Shown here piece after piece: positions 30,790 through 40,389 of a stretch of 64,000 bases of DNA; position 1 is the stretch's first letter; each line of letters begins with the position of its first letter. Location of the stretch: NCBI GenBank assembly GCA_017412605.1, contig JAFPWY010000015.1, forward strand, positions 1 through 64,000, given 5' to 3'. Under the pieces are notes generated by a model that was not told the DNA's origin, did not search any database, and was given only the letters and a program-made list of their open reading frames with translations. The position numbers and the translations under genes were made by a program. The DNA comes from Fibrobacter sp. GTDB lineage: Bacteria; Fibrobacterota; Fibrobacteria; Fibrobacterales; Fibrobacteraceae.

Positions 30790-32710
30790 TCCCCAAAACA
30801 GAAAAGAGCATATTGTTTATAGTGATTCTTTGATTCCACCCAAAGATTTCCCTATTTTAGAAAGGGCTATAGCGACATCCTATTCATTGGATGCCTCCGC
30901 TTTAATTTCATGTATGGTTCCGTTGGCTTTTTCAGATGATGTGAATAGTAAATTATTTGAAAATAAGGTTTGCCTTCTTTCTGCAATGCGCCAACTTTCG
31001 GAAAAACTTATAGTTTTTTGTGACCCTGGGCAAATAAAGGTACTGAAAAAAACGAACCAGGAATTTGCTTTGATGTTGGAGCAGATTATTGTTCCTGTTT
31101 ATAGGGAAAAGGTCAATAAGGTATATCCTGCATTTCACCCTAAAATGTGGCTATTGCAATTTGCTGATGAAAAGAGGAAGAAACATAATTACAGATTAGT
31201 TGTTCTTAGTCGAAATATTTCGTATGATAACACTTTTGATGTTGCGCTTGTTTTGGATAGTTGTGGCCCAAAAGAAAAAAATAGTTCTTTAAATAAGACA
31301 AAGTCGTTGCTGGAATATCTGCAATATTTGATATCTATAGAAAACTTAAATAAAAAACAAACTGAAATGCTTAACTCCTTATTGGAAGATATGAAAAAGG
31401 AAGGAGTATGCTTTGATTTAAGTGATTCAATATTTAATAATGCTGAATTTGATTTTTATCCTTTATATGGGAAAGATCAGGAAAAAAAGAATAGATTTGA
31501 AGAAGTAGTTTTGCCGCAAAGTGGCGATTATGATAAAATTTTTGTAATGTCTCCCTTTCTTTCGTGGGATATCCTATGGAAATTAAAGAAAGCGTTGAAT
31601 AATGATGAACAGGAAAATATCAAGATTGTCACAAGGCAAGAATCATTAAATTCTGTTTTTGAATCTCAAAAAAAATGGAAAAAAGAAGAATTCCTTTCAA
31701 ATTTTGAATTCTATAAATTGAACCCGGATATCAATTTTGTAAATGATGAAGAAAGCGAAACAAATGAGGTTGAAATAGAGGAAGACGGAGCGGATAAGGC
31801 TGAAACAGAGCGAAATAGATATGATATTCATGCGAAAATATTCGTGACAGAAAAAAAGATTGGAAAGGGTTCGGAAAAGGAGTTGTTTATCGGTTCTGCC
31901 AATGCAACAAATTCTGCTTTTTTTAGAAATAGTGAGCTTTTAGTAAGGCTGAAATCGACATCAAAAGAATTAAATGTAGATCAACTTATTGAATCGTTAA
32001 ATTCTTCAAATAATGATATGTTTATTCGGATTGATGATGTCGAGAAAACGGATCTGGAAGAAATCATAAATAAACGGGTTGAAGACTTGATGAGGTCTTT
32101 AGTCCATGTTAAGGCAAAAGCAATTGTTGAAAAAGAACAGGATAAATATCGTGTTAGCATAAAAATTGTGGATTTACCAGATTTTAATGGAATAAAAGTT
32201 ACTATTGGAACAATAATAGGGTTGCATGTAAAAGATCTTGTTAGTTCGGTTGTTTTTGATGATTTGGAAGTAGAAGAATTGTCGATGTTTTATGTTGTTT
32301 CTGCAACAGAATGCATAGAAGGTAAAGATGTAAAAGTAGAACGCCTTATAAAGATTCCTACGGAGGGGCTTCCGGAGCAAGAGCGGCGCGATGCTTTACG
32401 AAAGAAAGTCATTACTGATAATGACTCTTTTGCAGAATTCTTTTCATTAATGTTGGCTTCCAATTCTGTAGTAGCTCAATTGGAAAGACGAAAAGATAAA
32501 CATGATTCTGCTAAGTGGAATATTACTTCGGGAAGCAAGGGACTTTACGAATCTCTCTTGGAAGCGAGTGCTTCAAATCCACAGGCAATTATTAATCTTG
32601 GTCAAGACGTCGCTGAAATAGATGATGAAAAAATTGTTCCCACGACATTAAAAAAATTGTTCGGTCTTTTTGAAACTGTGGCAAAAAAAGAGGTGGAACA
32701 TGACGTCTAG
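30782..32710 (+). CDS. Phospholipase D-family (HxK) nuclease-like protein
   Basis: 642 residues. Two HxK-type sites suggest the two halves of a PLD fold: FHPKMWLLQF near residue 119, and DIHAKIFV near 350 followed by LFIGSANATNSAFFRNSELL, the H-K-N/E pattern of phospholipase D-like nucleases. The C-terminal 250 residues have no recognised domain. Overlaps of 8 bases upstream and 11 bases downstream place it firmly in one operon with the DUF6361-like and helicase genes. DISARM and several restriction-type systems also use PLD proteins. Confidence 0.8.
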   Translation: MLDPQNRKEHIVYSDSLIPPKDFPILERAIATSYSLDASALISCMVPLAFSDDVNSKLFENKVCLLSAMRQLSEKLIVFCDPGQIKVLKKTNQEFALMLEQIIVPVYREKVNKVYPAFHPKMWLLQFADEKRKKHNYRLVVLSRNISYDNTFDVALVLDSCGPKEKNSSLNKTKSLLEYLQYLISIENLNKKQTEMLNSLLEDMKKEGVCFDLSDSIFNNAEFDFYPLYGKDQEKKNRFEEVVLPQSGDYDKIFVMSPFLSWDILWKLKKALNNDEQENIKIVTRQESLNSVFESQKKWKKEEFLSNFEFYKLNPDINFVNDEESETNEVEIEEDGADKAETERNRYDIHAKIFVTEKKIGKGSEKELFIGSANATNSAFFRNSELLVRLKSTSKELNVDQLIESLNSSNNDMFIRIDDVEKTDLEEIINKRVEDLMRSLVHVKAKAIVEKEQDKYRVSIKIVDLPDFNGIKVTIGTIIGLHVKDLVSSVVFDDLEVEELSMFYVVSATECIEGKDVKVERLIKIPTEGLPEQERRDALRKKVITDNDSFAEFFSLMLASNSVVAQLERRKDKHDSAKWNITSGSKGLYESLLEASASNPQAIINLGQDVAEIDDEKIVPTTLKKLFGLFETVAKKEVEHDV

Positions 32711-35700
32711 AGATTCAAAAGAAAAAGTGATTGAAAAGCAGTTGAAAAACATTAATGATGCGTTATTTGGAATAGATTGCCAAAAGGGTTCCTTGAAGGA
32801 CTTTCAAAGGGAAACCGTAAATCGTGTAGATTTTCTTTTTTCAAATGAACAAAATAGAGTTCTTGTTGCTGATGAAGTCGGATTAGGCAAGACAATGGTG
32901 GCAAGAGGCGTTATTGCAAAACTTGCTCAGAAACAAATAAAAAAACAGTCTTTTAAGGTTGTTTATATTTGTTCTAATCAATCTATTGCAAAGCAAAATA
33001 TTCGAACTATCGACATTTTAAATTCAGATCCATATATTGGAGATGCGCGACTTTCTATGCAACATTTGAATATCATGCGCATGGAATGTCAAGATGATTT
33101 AGAGAAAAAATTTATTCAACTTATACCTTTAACGCCTGGGACTTCTTTTGATGTTGATGGCGGTGGAGATGTGAGAGAAAGGGCTCTTATTTACGTATTA
33201 CTTGGTAGATGCAAAGGGATATACCGAAAGGATAAAAAGAATCTACTGGGTAAATTGCTGTCATTGACTTGCGGACATAAATCTTGGAAGGAAAGCGTTG
33301 AAAAAAAACGAAGCGAACTTAATATGGTTATCAGAATGTGTAAAAAAAAGCAGTCTGATGGCTCTTGTGATTATAAATTAAATTATCCCAAGAATATTCT
33401 TTTGTCTCTTAGCAAAGAGACTATGCCTGATGGGCGAAAAATATTTGATTCAATTGATAGTTGCCGAAAGAAAATAAAGAAGAACAAGTGTGGTTGGACG
33501 CCTGATTGTGGCAAGTGTCAAAAAAAAGGAAAAGGTTGTGAACGAAGAGAAATAGTATCTGTGCTGCGAAAATTTTTTGCAAGGGTTGGTGCAGAAATGC
33601 TCAATCCAGATTTAGTGATTATGGATGAGTTCCAAAGATTTAGTAAACTGATTCAAATAGATAATCAAAGTGATGAGGCTGTTCTTGCAAGAGAATTTAT
33701 TCGTGAGAACGACGCTTCTGGAAGTACAAAGACGCAGGTTCTTCTGCTCTCTGCCACTCCATATAAATTGTTCTCAACAATAGAAGAATTGTATGAATCT
33801 AAGGATGATGATTCTTGTAAAGAATTTCTTGCTGTTGTAAATTTTTTGTTTGAAAAGAAAAATTTGCCTTTTGACAAACAATGGGAAGTCTATTCTAAAA
33901 GATTGAAGGCCTTTTCTGATAAAAACAAAGCTCAGAAAAAGATTACAGATTTGGATATAAAAGAACTGCTTGAGGGGGCAAGAAATTTAGAAAACGTACT
34001 ATATGGAGGAATATGCCGAACGGAACGCATTTCCGTAATGGATGACAATGAATTCTATAAAGTGAAAGGTGTTGAAGATAATCAACATTTAGATGTTTCT
34101 CGCGAGGATATAGAATCGTATGTTCAGGCGCATAATTTAATTAGTGAATGCGGTATACCTAGAAATATTCCTCCTGATTATATAAAAAGTTGTCCTTATA
34201 TAATGTCTTTTATGGAAAATTATGTTTTGAAAAAAAACATTGTAAAGGCGTTTTCAGAAAAAATGGTTAGCGATATTCAAGTTGCAAACAAACCTCTTTT
34301 ATGGTTAGAAAGGCCTCAGATACAGAAATATGGTGAACTTCCTGAATCGAATGCAAGATTAAAAAGATTAAAAAAAATTGTATTTGAAAACAATTCGGAG
34401 AAATTGTTGTGGTGTCCGCCCACAAAACCTTATTACTCATTAGAAGGGGCGTATCTTGATTCAGATGGTTTCTCAAAAACCTTGGTTTTTTCTGCGTGGG
34501 AAATGGTTCCTAGAATGCTAAGCTGCTTAGTATCTTATGAAGAGGAGCGCAGAATACGATTGAATAAAAAGCAAAAAGGAAGCTATTTTAAGAGGAAGCG
34601 TTCTAGTCAATTGAAATTAGACATGAGGAATAGATATGGGAAAAAACTGTTTTCAGAACTGTACCCGTCAGAATTTTTGGCAAATTTATATAACCCAATA
34701 TTGTATTTAAACAATGGGATTTGTTCAAAATCTTTAATAAAAGATTCTCTTCGCGAAAAAATCAACAAAAAATTAAATTCATTAAAACATAGGGTGAATT
34801 CAGAATGGCCTGAAGATACAGATTGGTATATCGCGGCCTTAATCTTTTTAGATAATCGTAAATATGTTCAAGACTGGCTGGATCGTTTGATGTCAGATAA
34901 AAGTGTAGAGAAAGAAGAGATGTCTAACGATCTATATGAGGAGGATATTTATCAAGAAATTGATGAAGAATTGTTTAATGATACGGAAAATGATGATGCT
35001 GAAGAAAATGATATTGATGATGACGATGATGAAGACGAAGAAGATGATGAAAATGAGGAAAAATCGGCAGAAAAAGAAACAAATGTTCTTTTTTCACGTT
35101 GTTTGAAATACGTTGAAAATATTTTGGAAAAAAAGAAATTTGGTCAAATGCCGAAAGATTTGGAAGATTTCCTTGTTGATGTTACGATGGGGTCTTTCGC
35201 TACATGTTTTTATCGATCATTTAAGACAGGTGAAGCATGCATTGATGTAACAAAAGTAAACGCAACAAGATTCGGCCGTACTTTTATAAAGAATTTTAAT
35301 ATTCCTGAAACAATGGAAGTTCTGGATAGTATAAATCGTGATAATGATACTACGGGTATAGAAAAAAAATATATTGAATATGTTTACGATTATTGTATCG
35401 AAGGATGTTTTCAGGGGATGCTGGACGAATATGTTCACCTGCTTATGAAAAATGACGTTGAGTTGTGTCAGGAAGATATTATAGAGAATATGGAGTTGCT
35501 AAAAAATCCGCCTTATTCGATTGATACTTTTAGAGCCTTTGAAAAGACGGTGAAGCATAGAAAACTAAAAAAAGGTGATAGAATTAATATGTATCCTCAT
35601 TTTGCGGTATGCTTTACCGAATCGTCCGAAAAGAAAGAAGGAAATCGTAAGGACAAGATTCGCAATGCCTTTAATTCTCCGTTGAGACCTTTTGTGTTGG

Positions 35701-36215
35701 CTTCAACATCAATTGGCCAAGAGGGATTGGATTTTCACAATTATTGCCGGAAAATTATGCATTGGAACTTGCCTTCTAATCCAGTTGATTTGGAACAAAG
35801 AGAAGGGCGAATAAATCGATATAAGTGTCTTTCTATTCGTCAAAATGTTGCAAAATTACATGGAGATATTCAATTGGATGACACAAAGGATATGTGGTCT
35901 CAATTGTTTGACGAGGCACTTGCAAGAGAAAAAGGCCCCTGTGATCCAGAATTGATTCCCTATTGGGTATTTGGAAAAAATCAGCAGGTCAAAATTGAGA
36001 GACATGTTCCTGTTTATCCTATGAGCCGTGATTCTATGCGTTATGAGCGCTTGATAAAGATTCTATCTCTTTATCGATTGACATTAGGTCAGCCAAATCC
36101 CGAAGAACTCCTTGAGTACATGTATAAAAACTGTAGCGAAGAAGATATAAAGAAGTTGACTAAAGGGCATATTGATTTGTGTCCTTGGAATAAAAGAGAT
36201 TTGACAGAGAATTAA
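32700..36215 (+). CDS. Large SNF2/DEAD-type helicase with acidic insert
   Basis: Start ATG 32700 follows GAGGTGG; about 1171 residues. Walker A VADEVGLGKTMVARG (about 57-70), Walker B VIMDEFQRF (near 305), LLLSATPYKLFS, and C-terminal lobe TSIGQEGLDFHNYC with EQREGRINRY (motif VI, near 1030). Two inserts are unusual: a Cys cluster (CGWTPDCGKCQKKGKGC, near 265-285) that could hold zinc, and an acidic run of Asp/Glu (about 760-790). It overlaps the PLD gene by 11 bases. The helicase probably supplies ATP-driven DNA translocation for the system. Confidence 0.85.
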   Translation: MTSRDSKEKVIEKQLKNINDALFGIDCQKGSLKDFQRETVNRVDFLFSNEQNRVLVADEVGLGKTMVARGVIAKLAQKQIKKQSFKVVYICSNQSIAKQNIRTIDILNSDPYIGDARLSMQHLNIMRMECQDDLEKKFIQLIPLTPGTSFDVDGGGDVRERALIYVLLGRCKGIYRKDKKNLLGKLLSLTCGHKSWKESVEKKRSELNMVIRMCKKKQSDGSCDYKLNYPKNILLSLSKETMPDGRKIFDSIDSCRKKIKKNKCGWTPDCGKCQKKGKGCERREIVSVLRKFFARVGAEMLNPDLVIMDEFQRFSKLIQIDNQSDEAVLAREFIRENDASGSTKTQVLLLSATPYKLFSTIEELYESKDDDSCKEFLAVVNFLFEKKNLPFDKQWEVYSKRLKAFSDKNKAQKKITDLDIKELLEGARNLENVLYGGICRTERISVMDDNEFYKVKGVEDNQHLDVSREDIESYVQAHNLISECGIPRNIPPDYIKSCPYIMSFMENYVLKKNIVKAFSEKMVSDIQVANKPLLWLERPQIQKYGELPESNARLKRLKKIVFENNSEKLLWCPPTKPYYSLEGAYLDSDGFSKTLVFSAWEMVPRMLSCLVSYEEERRIRLNKKQKGSYFKRKRSSQLKLDMRNRYGKKLFSELYPSEFLANLYNPILYLNNGICSKSLIKDSLREKINKKLNSLKHRVNSEWPEDTDWYIAALIFLDNRKYVQDWLDRLMSDKSVEKEEMSNDLYEEDIYQEIDEELFNDTENDDAEENDIDDDDDEDEEDDENEEKSAEKETNVLFSRCLKYVENILEKKKFGQMPKDLEDFLVDVTMGSFATCFYRSFKTGEACIDVTKVNATRFGRTFIKNFNIPETMEVLDSINRDNDTTGIEKKYIEYVYDYCIEGCFQGMLDEYVHLLMKNDVELCQEDIIENMELLKNPPYSIDTFRAFEKTVKHRKLKKGDRINMYPHFAVCFTESSEKKEGNRKDKIRNAFNSPLRPFVLASTSIGQEGLDFHNYCRKIMHWNLPSNPVDLEQREGRINRYKCLSIRQNVAKLHGDIQLDDTKDMWSQLFDEALAREKGPCDPELIPYWVFGKNQQVKIERHVPVYPMSRDSMRYERLIKILSLYRLTLGQPNPEELLEYMYKNCSEEDIKKLTKGHIDLCPWNKRDLTEN

Positions 36216-36231
36216 AAAAGAGGATGTGATT

Positions 36232-37209
36232 ATGCCCAATTACTTCGGATACCGAATCGATACATCTAACAGAGAATTCTTTCAAAAAGAATTGCAGAAA
36301 CATAAACGACTTCGCCAAGGGTGGGGGTATGACCCTGGGCAAGATTTAAGAAATATGACTGTAAATGAAGGTGCATCTCGTAATAGGAGCATGTTTAAGG
36401 TTAAACAGGGAGATATTCTTCTTGTTCCTGGTCTTTGTTCTCCAGATACAGTTGCGATTGTTCGTGCAACGCAAGATTTTGCGACCGGTTATCGGTTTGA
36501 AATTGATCCAACCTTAAAGGACTTTGGTCATATATTCCCTGCAGAATATGTTACAGAGTTCCGCCGTCATAATTCTCTTGTTGGCAAGCTTAAGGCTTCG
36601 CTTCGCACACCCATGCGGTTTTGGAGTCTTAATGATTTTGCAGAGACCATAGAAAAATTAATTGCGGCACCAAGGGAATCGTTGCTGGAAGTTAAAGATT
36701 ATGTTGATAGATATGAGGAAATAGAAGAATCTGTTTTTGATTTATTTGCCAATGAAATAAAATCTAAACTTTATGAAAAAATGTATTCCCAATTTTCAGA
36801 ATCTGAATGGGAATTTGCTTTAGTTCATGGTTTGCGAAAATTGTATCCCCATTATAAGGTTGAGCGAGTGGGTGGCAAGATAGAGAAGGATCATGGCGCG
36901 GATATCGTTATTAAAATTCCATCGCCGCTCACTTACGATGAATCCTATTATATCATTGCAATTCAGGTTAAAGATTATACTAAAGTCGTTGGTTATGGGC
37001 CAATTGATCAAGTGTCAAAAGCAGATTCCTATGATGAGTGGGAAAATGAACAAAATAAGCTACTTGAGAAATGGGTTATTCTGACTGGTTGCGAAAAACA
37101 ATTGAATCTTGAGTTTGAACAATATGCGGCAAGTAAAAATGTGAAAGTCATTTGGGGCAATGATTTGAAAGAATTATTATATAATATTGCAATGAAAGCA
37201 AATGGATAA
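36232..37209 (+). CDS. Mrr-like PD-(D/E)xK restriction endonuclease
   Basis: 325 residues from ATG 36232 (AGAGG in front). The C-terminal third carries the Mrr-type nuclease core: DHGADIVIKI (Asp near 224) and IIAIQVKDYTKVVGYGPIDQ (Q-V-K near 245, then Gln). The N-terminal 200 residues may recognise DNA or partner proteins. It begins 16 bases after the helicase gene, completing a four-gene operon. Confidence 0.75.
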   Translation: MPNYFGYRIDTSNREFFQKELQKHKRLRQGWGYDPGQDLRNMTVNEGASRNRSMFKVKQGDILLVPGLCSPDTVAIVRATQDFATGYRFEIDPTLKDFGHIFPAEYVTEFRRHNSLVGKLKASLRTPMRFWSLNDFAETIEKLIAAPRESLLEVKDYVDRYEEIEESVFDLFANEIKSKLYEKMYSQFSESEWEFALVHGLRKLYPHYKVERVGGKIEKDHGADIVIKIPSPLTYDESYYIIAIQVKDYTKVVGYGPIDQVSKADSYDEWENEQNKLLEKWVILTGCEKQLNLEFEQYAASKNVKVIWGNDLKELLYNIAMKANG

Positions 37210-37270
37210 AACTGTATAGCTTACCTCCAAAAAATGCTCTGACATTTTTTTTAATTGCATCAAGTACTGT

Positions 37271-37897
37271 ATGTTCTCCTTCATCAAAAAATTCTTTGAA
37301 CGCCGCAAGGCCCTTGCCGTTGAACGCGACAGCTTATGCAACGAGTTGCTACGACGGGTTTCTTGGGCGTTGTCGGACTATATTGATGCAAGCAAAACGA
37401 AGGAATCAATTCAAAAGTGGCTTGAGGATAATAGTAAGTTACTTGTTGAGCTGAGTGATATTCGAGGATTTAAAAAGTCGCCTTATTATGGGCTGCTTTT
37501 ACAGCAAAGAAAAAAATTTGATGAATTCTATACGCGGGTTCCTAGCAGGATTAATTATTTTGTCGCTGCAGAACAGAAGAAGCGTGCAGATGCCGAGTAT
37601 GTCTCAAAGAAAGTGAATCAATGGGCTTCGGAACAAAAGTCACAAAAGATTAAAGCATCGAAATCGAAGGAATTAGGTCGGAAAATAGCGAAGTTGACCG
37701 TGAACGCGGATGATTCAATCCCTGCAAATGACAAGTGCTCTTGTTGCGGCAAAGATGGCAAGAAGAAGATGATGTATTCAACGGAGGGTGAGGCGCTTAT
37801 TGTTGCGGAGCACCGCTCTAAAGAAATCGGGGTTCCGCTACACGTTTATCCATGTCCCAATGGCTGTGGTTTCCACCTCACGAGTAATCAGGAATAA
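37271..37897 (+). CDS. Hypothetical protein with C-terminal zinc-binding cysteines
   Basis: 208 residues. The first 150 are helical; the end holds KCSCCGKDGKKKMMYSTEG and VYPCPNGCGFHLTS, a probable four-Cys zinc ribbon. No Shine-Dalgarno is obvious. Not assigned to a family. Confidence 0.6.
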   Translation: MFSFIKKFFERRKALAVERDSLCNELLRRVSWALSDYIDASKTKESIQKWLEDNSKLLVELSDIRGFKKSPYYGLLLQQRKKFDEFYTRVPSRINYFVAAEQKKRADAEYVSKKVNQWASEQKSQKIKASKSKELGRKIAKLTVNADDSIPANDKCSCCGKDGKKKMMYSTEGEALIVAEHRSKEIGVPLHVYPCPNGCGFHLTSNQE

Positions 37898-37945
37898 GCG
37901 ATATTTATTTGTCGTTTCCTCCCCAAAAAAGCTTATTTTTGTGCT

Positions 37946-38746
37946 ATGGGCATTATTATAATCTTGGCATTTTTGATTATCGCGTTATTTGCGCTGATTT
38001 CGATTATGTCGCAAAAGAGCGTGGGATCTCCGGCCTATGTTCCTCCGAAACTGGAAGGGAATCGCCCATTTGCCGAACAGAATAAGATTAAGGAAAATCA
38101 GAAATATTACGAGTCGTTAGTCCTGCAGAGCCCTTATAATGTGAACGATTGGCTGAATATTCACCCTGGAGACGAGAACCTTGGCCCGTACGGAGAATTT
38201 CTGACTATAAAGCAGATTGTGAGGGCGTGCGGGGAAACTCAATCTTTTTACAAAATTTTGAATAACATATACCTTCATAGTTCTGATGTAACAACCGAGG
38301 TTGATATCGTCTTGATCCATGAGACTGGGGTCTATGTTTTTGAAAGCAAGAATTATGCGGGCTTTATTTTTGGATCTGCAGAGCAGAAGGAATGGACTCA
38401 GTCACTTAATCCACGCGAGAAGCATCGTTTCTACAATCCTCTTTGGCAGAATCGCGGCCATATAGCGGCGCTTAAGCGTGTCCTTGGCCAGAACCTGCAA
38501 TATTATTCCTTCATTGTCTTTAGCGAACGCTGCCAACTCAAAAAAGTGCCGCCAGATAACGCATCTACATTTATCTTGCGGCGGCATAATTTAAGGGACT
38601 CTCTTGTGAAAAAACTATGCACAACGTCAACGGCTCTTTCGATTGACCAAATAGAACAATTGTACCAAAAGCTTGTCCCTTTTTCAAATGTGTCCGAGGC
38701 AGAAAAAGAATCGCATATTCAGCGTGTTAACGGGAAGAAGAATTAA
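37946..38746 (+). CDS. Membrane-anchored NERD-domain protein
   Basis: 266 residues. An N-terminal transmembrane helix (MGIIIILAFLIIALFALISI) precedes a NERD domain: EVDIVLIHETGVYVFESKNY with the D..ExK nuclease-type core, then GSAEQKEWTQ. NERD domains are related to PD-(D/E)xK nucleases and often stand near defence and DNA-processing genes. Biological role here is not known. Confidence 0.75.
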   Translation: MGIIIILAFLIIALFALISIMSQKSVGSPAYVPPKLEGNRPFAEQNKIKENQKYYESLVLQSPYNVNDWLNIHPGDENLGPYGEFLTIKQIVRACGETQSFYKILNNIYLHSSDVTTEVDIVLIHETGVYVFESKNYAGFIFGSAEQKEWTQSLNPREKHRFYNPLWQNRGHIAALKRVLGQNLQYYSFIVFSERCQLKKVPPDNASTFILRRHNLRDSLVKKLCTTSTALSIDQIEQLYQKLVPFSNVSEAEKESHIQRVNGKKN

Positions 38747-38787
38747 GATTGTATAATTAGGAACGCACTGCGTTCCCAATTTAGGAT

Positions 38788-38885
38788 TTATTTCTTCCTC
38801 ATCTTCCCGCCGGCAATTACCACCAACAACGCGCCAGCGGCTACGCCGCCGACTTTCTTGAGGTTGTTTCATTGTTCCAGAGGTT
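38788..38885 (-). repeat. 98-bp coding-like repeat, copy 1
   Basis: On the minus strand the last 81 bases encode NNLKKVGGVAAGALLVVIAG then GKMRKK and a stop. The same 98-bp segment recurs at 40634-40731. Nine codons differ, eight of them synonymously, but an in-frame TGA stands immediately upstream in both. Confidence 0.75.
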
Positions 38886-38933
38886 CTGAGTCATTGGCCT
38901 TTCCTTTCCCGAAGATTTGTAATCGTTATCATT

Positions 38934-39527
38934 TTACCGGCTTTCTTGGATAACAATCTTTCCGGATCCGCTTTCCTGAATCACGATTCCTGCTTCTTCG
39001 CCGTTCTGGATGGCTTTCGACTTGCTTTCGCTGATGTAGCCGTTTTTGCCGCGGATGTTTTTGACTCCGAATGTCGGGTTGAAGCGGAATTCCCCGTTCC
39101 TCTTTTCAAAATCGTATCCCGTTCTGTTTCGCCAGTGCAAGCTGGGAAATAGTTCGGACGATTTCCAGTCGCTCCACTTTCCATTGTAAGGCCGGGTCCT
39201 GAAGGAGTTTCCTTCAATCCAAACCGATCCCTTGATTTCGATGCCGTTCAATCGGTCTGCCTGACTATATACTTTTTGCTGGGAAGTCTCCATACGGCAC
39301 TTGTCGATTTCGTATTCTAGGTCTGCGCCCCTGGCCTGCTTTTCAAAGAAATGGCACCGTCCGTCTTTGACGATGATCTTGTTCCCGTAAACTCTGTCCA
39401 GCGCCTTTGCCAAGGTTTCGCCCTTCTTGTCCTTGGTCTGCAACAAGAACGGGTTATACTGGAGGCTGTTCGCTCCCGACAAGGTGAACCCGCAAAGAAA
39501 CAATATGGAGAATAACTTCAATCTCAT
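38934..39527 (-). CDS. Secreted hypothetical protein
   Basis: 197 residues with a signal peptide (MRLKLFSILFLCGFTLSGAN). The rest is polar with two widely spaced Cys residues and no recognised domain. The C-terminal 30 residues contain the duplicated phrase IVIQES. Codon use is closer to core genes than to the flanking AT-rich genes. Confidence 0.6.
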   Translation of the reverse strand: MRLKLFSILFLCGFTLSGANSLQYNPFLLQTKDKKGETLAKALDRVYGNKIIVKDGRCHFFEKQARGADLEYEIDKCRMETSQQKVYSQADRLNGIEIKGSVWIEGNSFRTRPYNGKWSDWKSSELFPSLHWRNRTGYDFEKRNGEFRFNPTFGVKNIRGKNGYISESKSKAIQNGEEAGIVIQESGSGKIVIQESR

Positions 39528-39574
39528 ATAATTGAATATATATTTATTTCCAGGATTTAAGAGAGGTTTTGCTT

Positions 39575-40207
39575 ATGTCCGGTGTTTTTGAAAAAAAGAA
39601 AGCAAAGGAACCTACGCAAGCGCAGGTTTTTGAGTTGTTGGGCAGATTGCTTTATGTTTGCAATGTTATAGAGTTGAGATTGCGCTGGATGTATAAGCAT
39701 CGCGGAGGCATTTGGACAGGCAAAACCCCTAAAGAACTTATAAATGCAATGAGTAAGGCTGTTAATGAACAGCAAAAAGAGAATAAATCTCCCCTTGTGG
39801 ATGTGGGACGGGAAATATTTGACGCCATTTATACGCCCCGTTGTAATGAGGATATAAAAGATGCTAAAAAGAAAAACCTTTTTGCTTGCAAGATAGATAT
39901 TAAGATAGACTGGAAAGGGCGTAGGCGCCGGGCAACTGCAAAATTCGAAAAATTTCGTAAAACGAGAAATTACTTGGTTCATGGGTTTGCTGGGACCTAT
40001 AATCTTACAAATACTGAACAATATCAACAAGCCTATGATGACTTGAAAAAGAAAAGTGAAATTATCAAGGATGCGGCAGAATTTTTCGATGAGGATTATA
40101 GCTGCATGAGGAATCTGCTTCTGCTTCGTCGTGATGAGTTGCTGAAGTCTTTAGAAAAAAAGATGAAAGAGCAACTTGCTCATTCGCAAGATGGTCAAAG
40201 TAGATAA
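39575..40207 (+). CDS. HEPN-like helical protein
   Basis: 210 residues from ATG 39575. An all-helical protein with RKTRNYLVHGFAG, where Arg131-x4-His136 fits the R-x(4-6)-H motif of HEPN ribonucleases or RNA-binding proteins. No adjacent nucleotidyltransferase antitoxin (MNT) is seen, so the toxin reading is tentative. Confidence 0.55.
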   Translation: MSGVFEKKKAKEPTQAQVFELLGRLLYVCNVIELRLRWMYKHRGGIWTGKTPKELINAMSKAVNEQQKENKSPLVDVGREIFDAIYTPRCNEDIKDAKKKNLFACKIDIKIDWKGRRRRATAKFEKFRKTRNYLVHGFAGTYNLTNTEQYQQAYDDLKKKSEIIKDAAEFFDEDYSCMRNLLLLRRDELLKSLEKKMKEQLAHSQDGQSR

Positions 40208-40389
40208 GGGTATCTTGAACTACGGCTTTTGCGTTAGGGATGGTTACCCCGTGAGCCAAACACGACTCGTATAGACGAGTCGCGTTGGCGAGAGAGAGAC
40301 GTTAGCCGAACGGTCGTTAAGGGGCCGAGACTACAGGCTCCGTGAGCGAAGCGAGTATAGCCCGACCCCACGCAGTGGGGGAACGCTCG
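40208..40389. repeat. Structured intergenic element with several hairpins
   Basis: A 182-base GC-rich block in an AT-rich setting. CGACTCGT-ATAG-ACGAGTCG (8-bp perfect stem, near 40264-40283) is the clearest hairpin, with further pairing such as CCCCACGCAGTGGGG. Phrases such as GCGTTAGGGATGG and GAGTATAGCCCGACCCC remind me of dispersed repeats in Treponema/Fibrobacter genomes; no ORF is supported. Confidence 0.5.

Noticed and set aside
29524-37209. DISARM system
   Set aside because: A PLD and helicase are present but no DrmB-like gene or methylase belongs to the operon.
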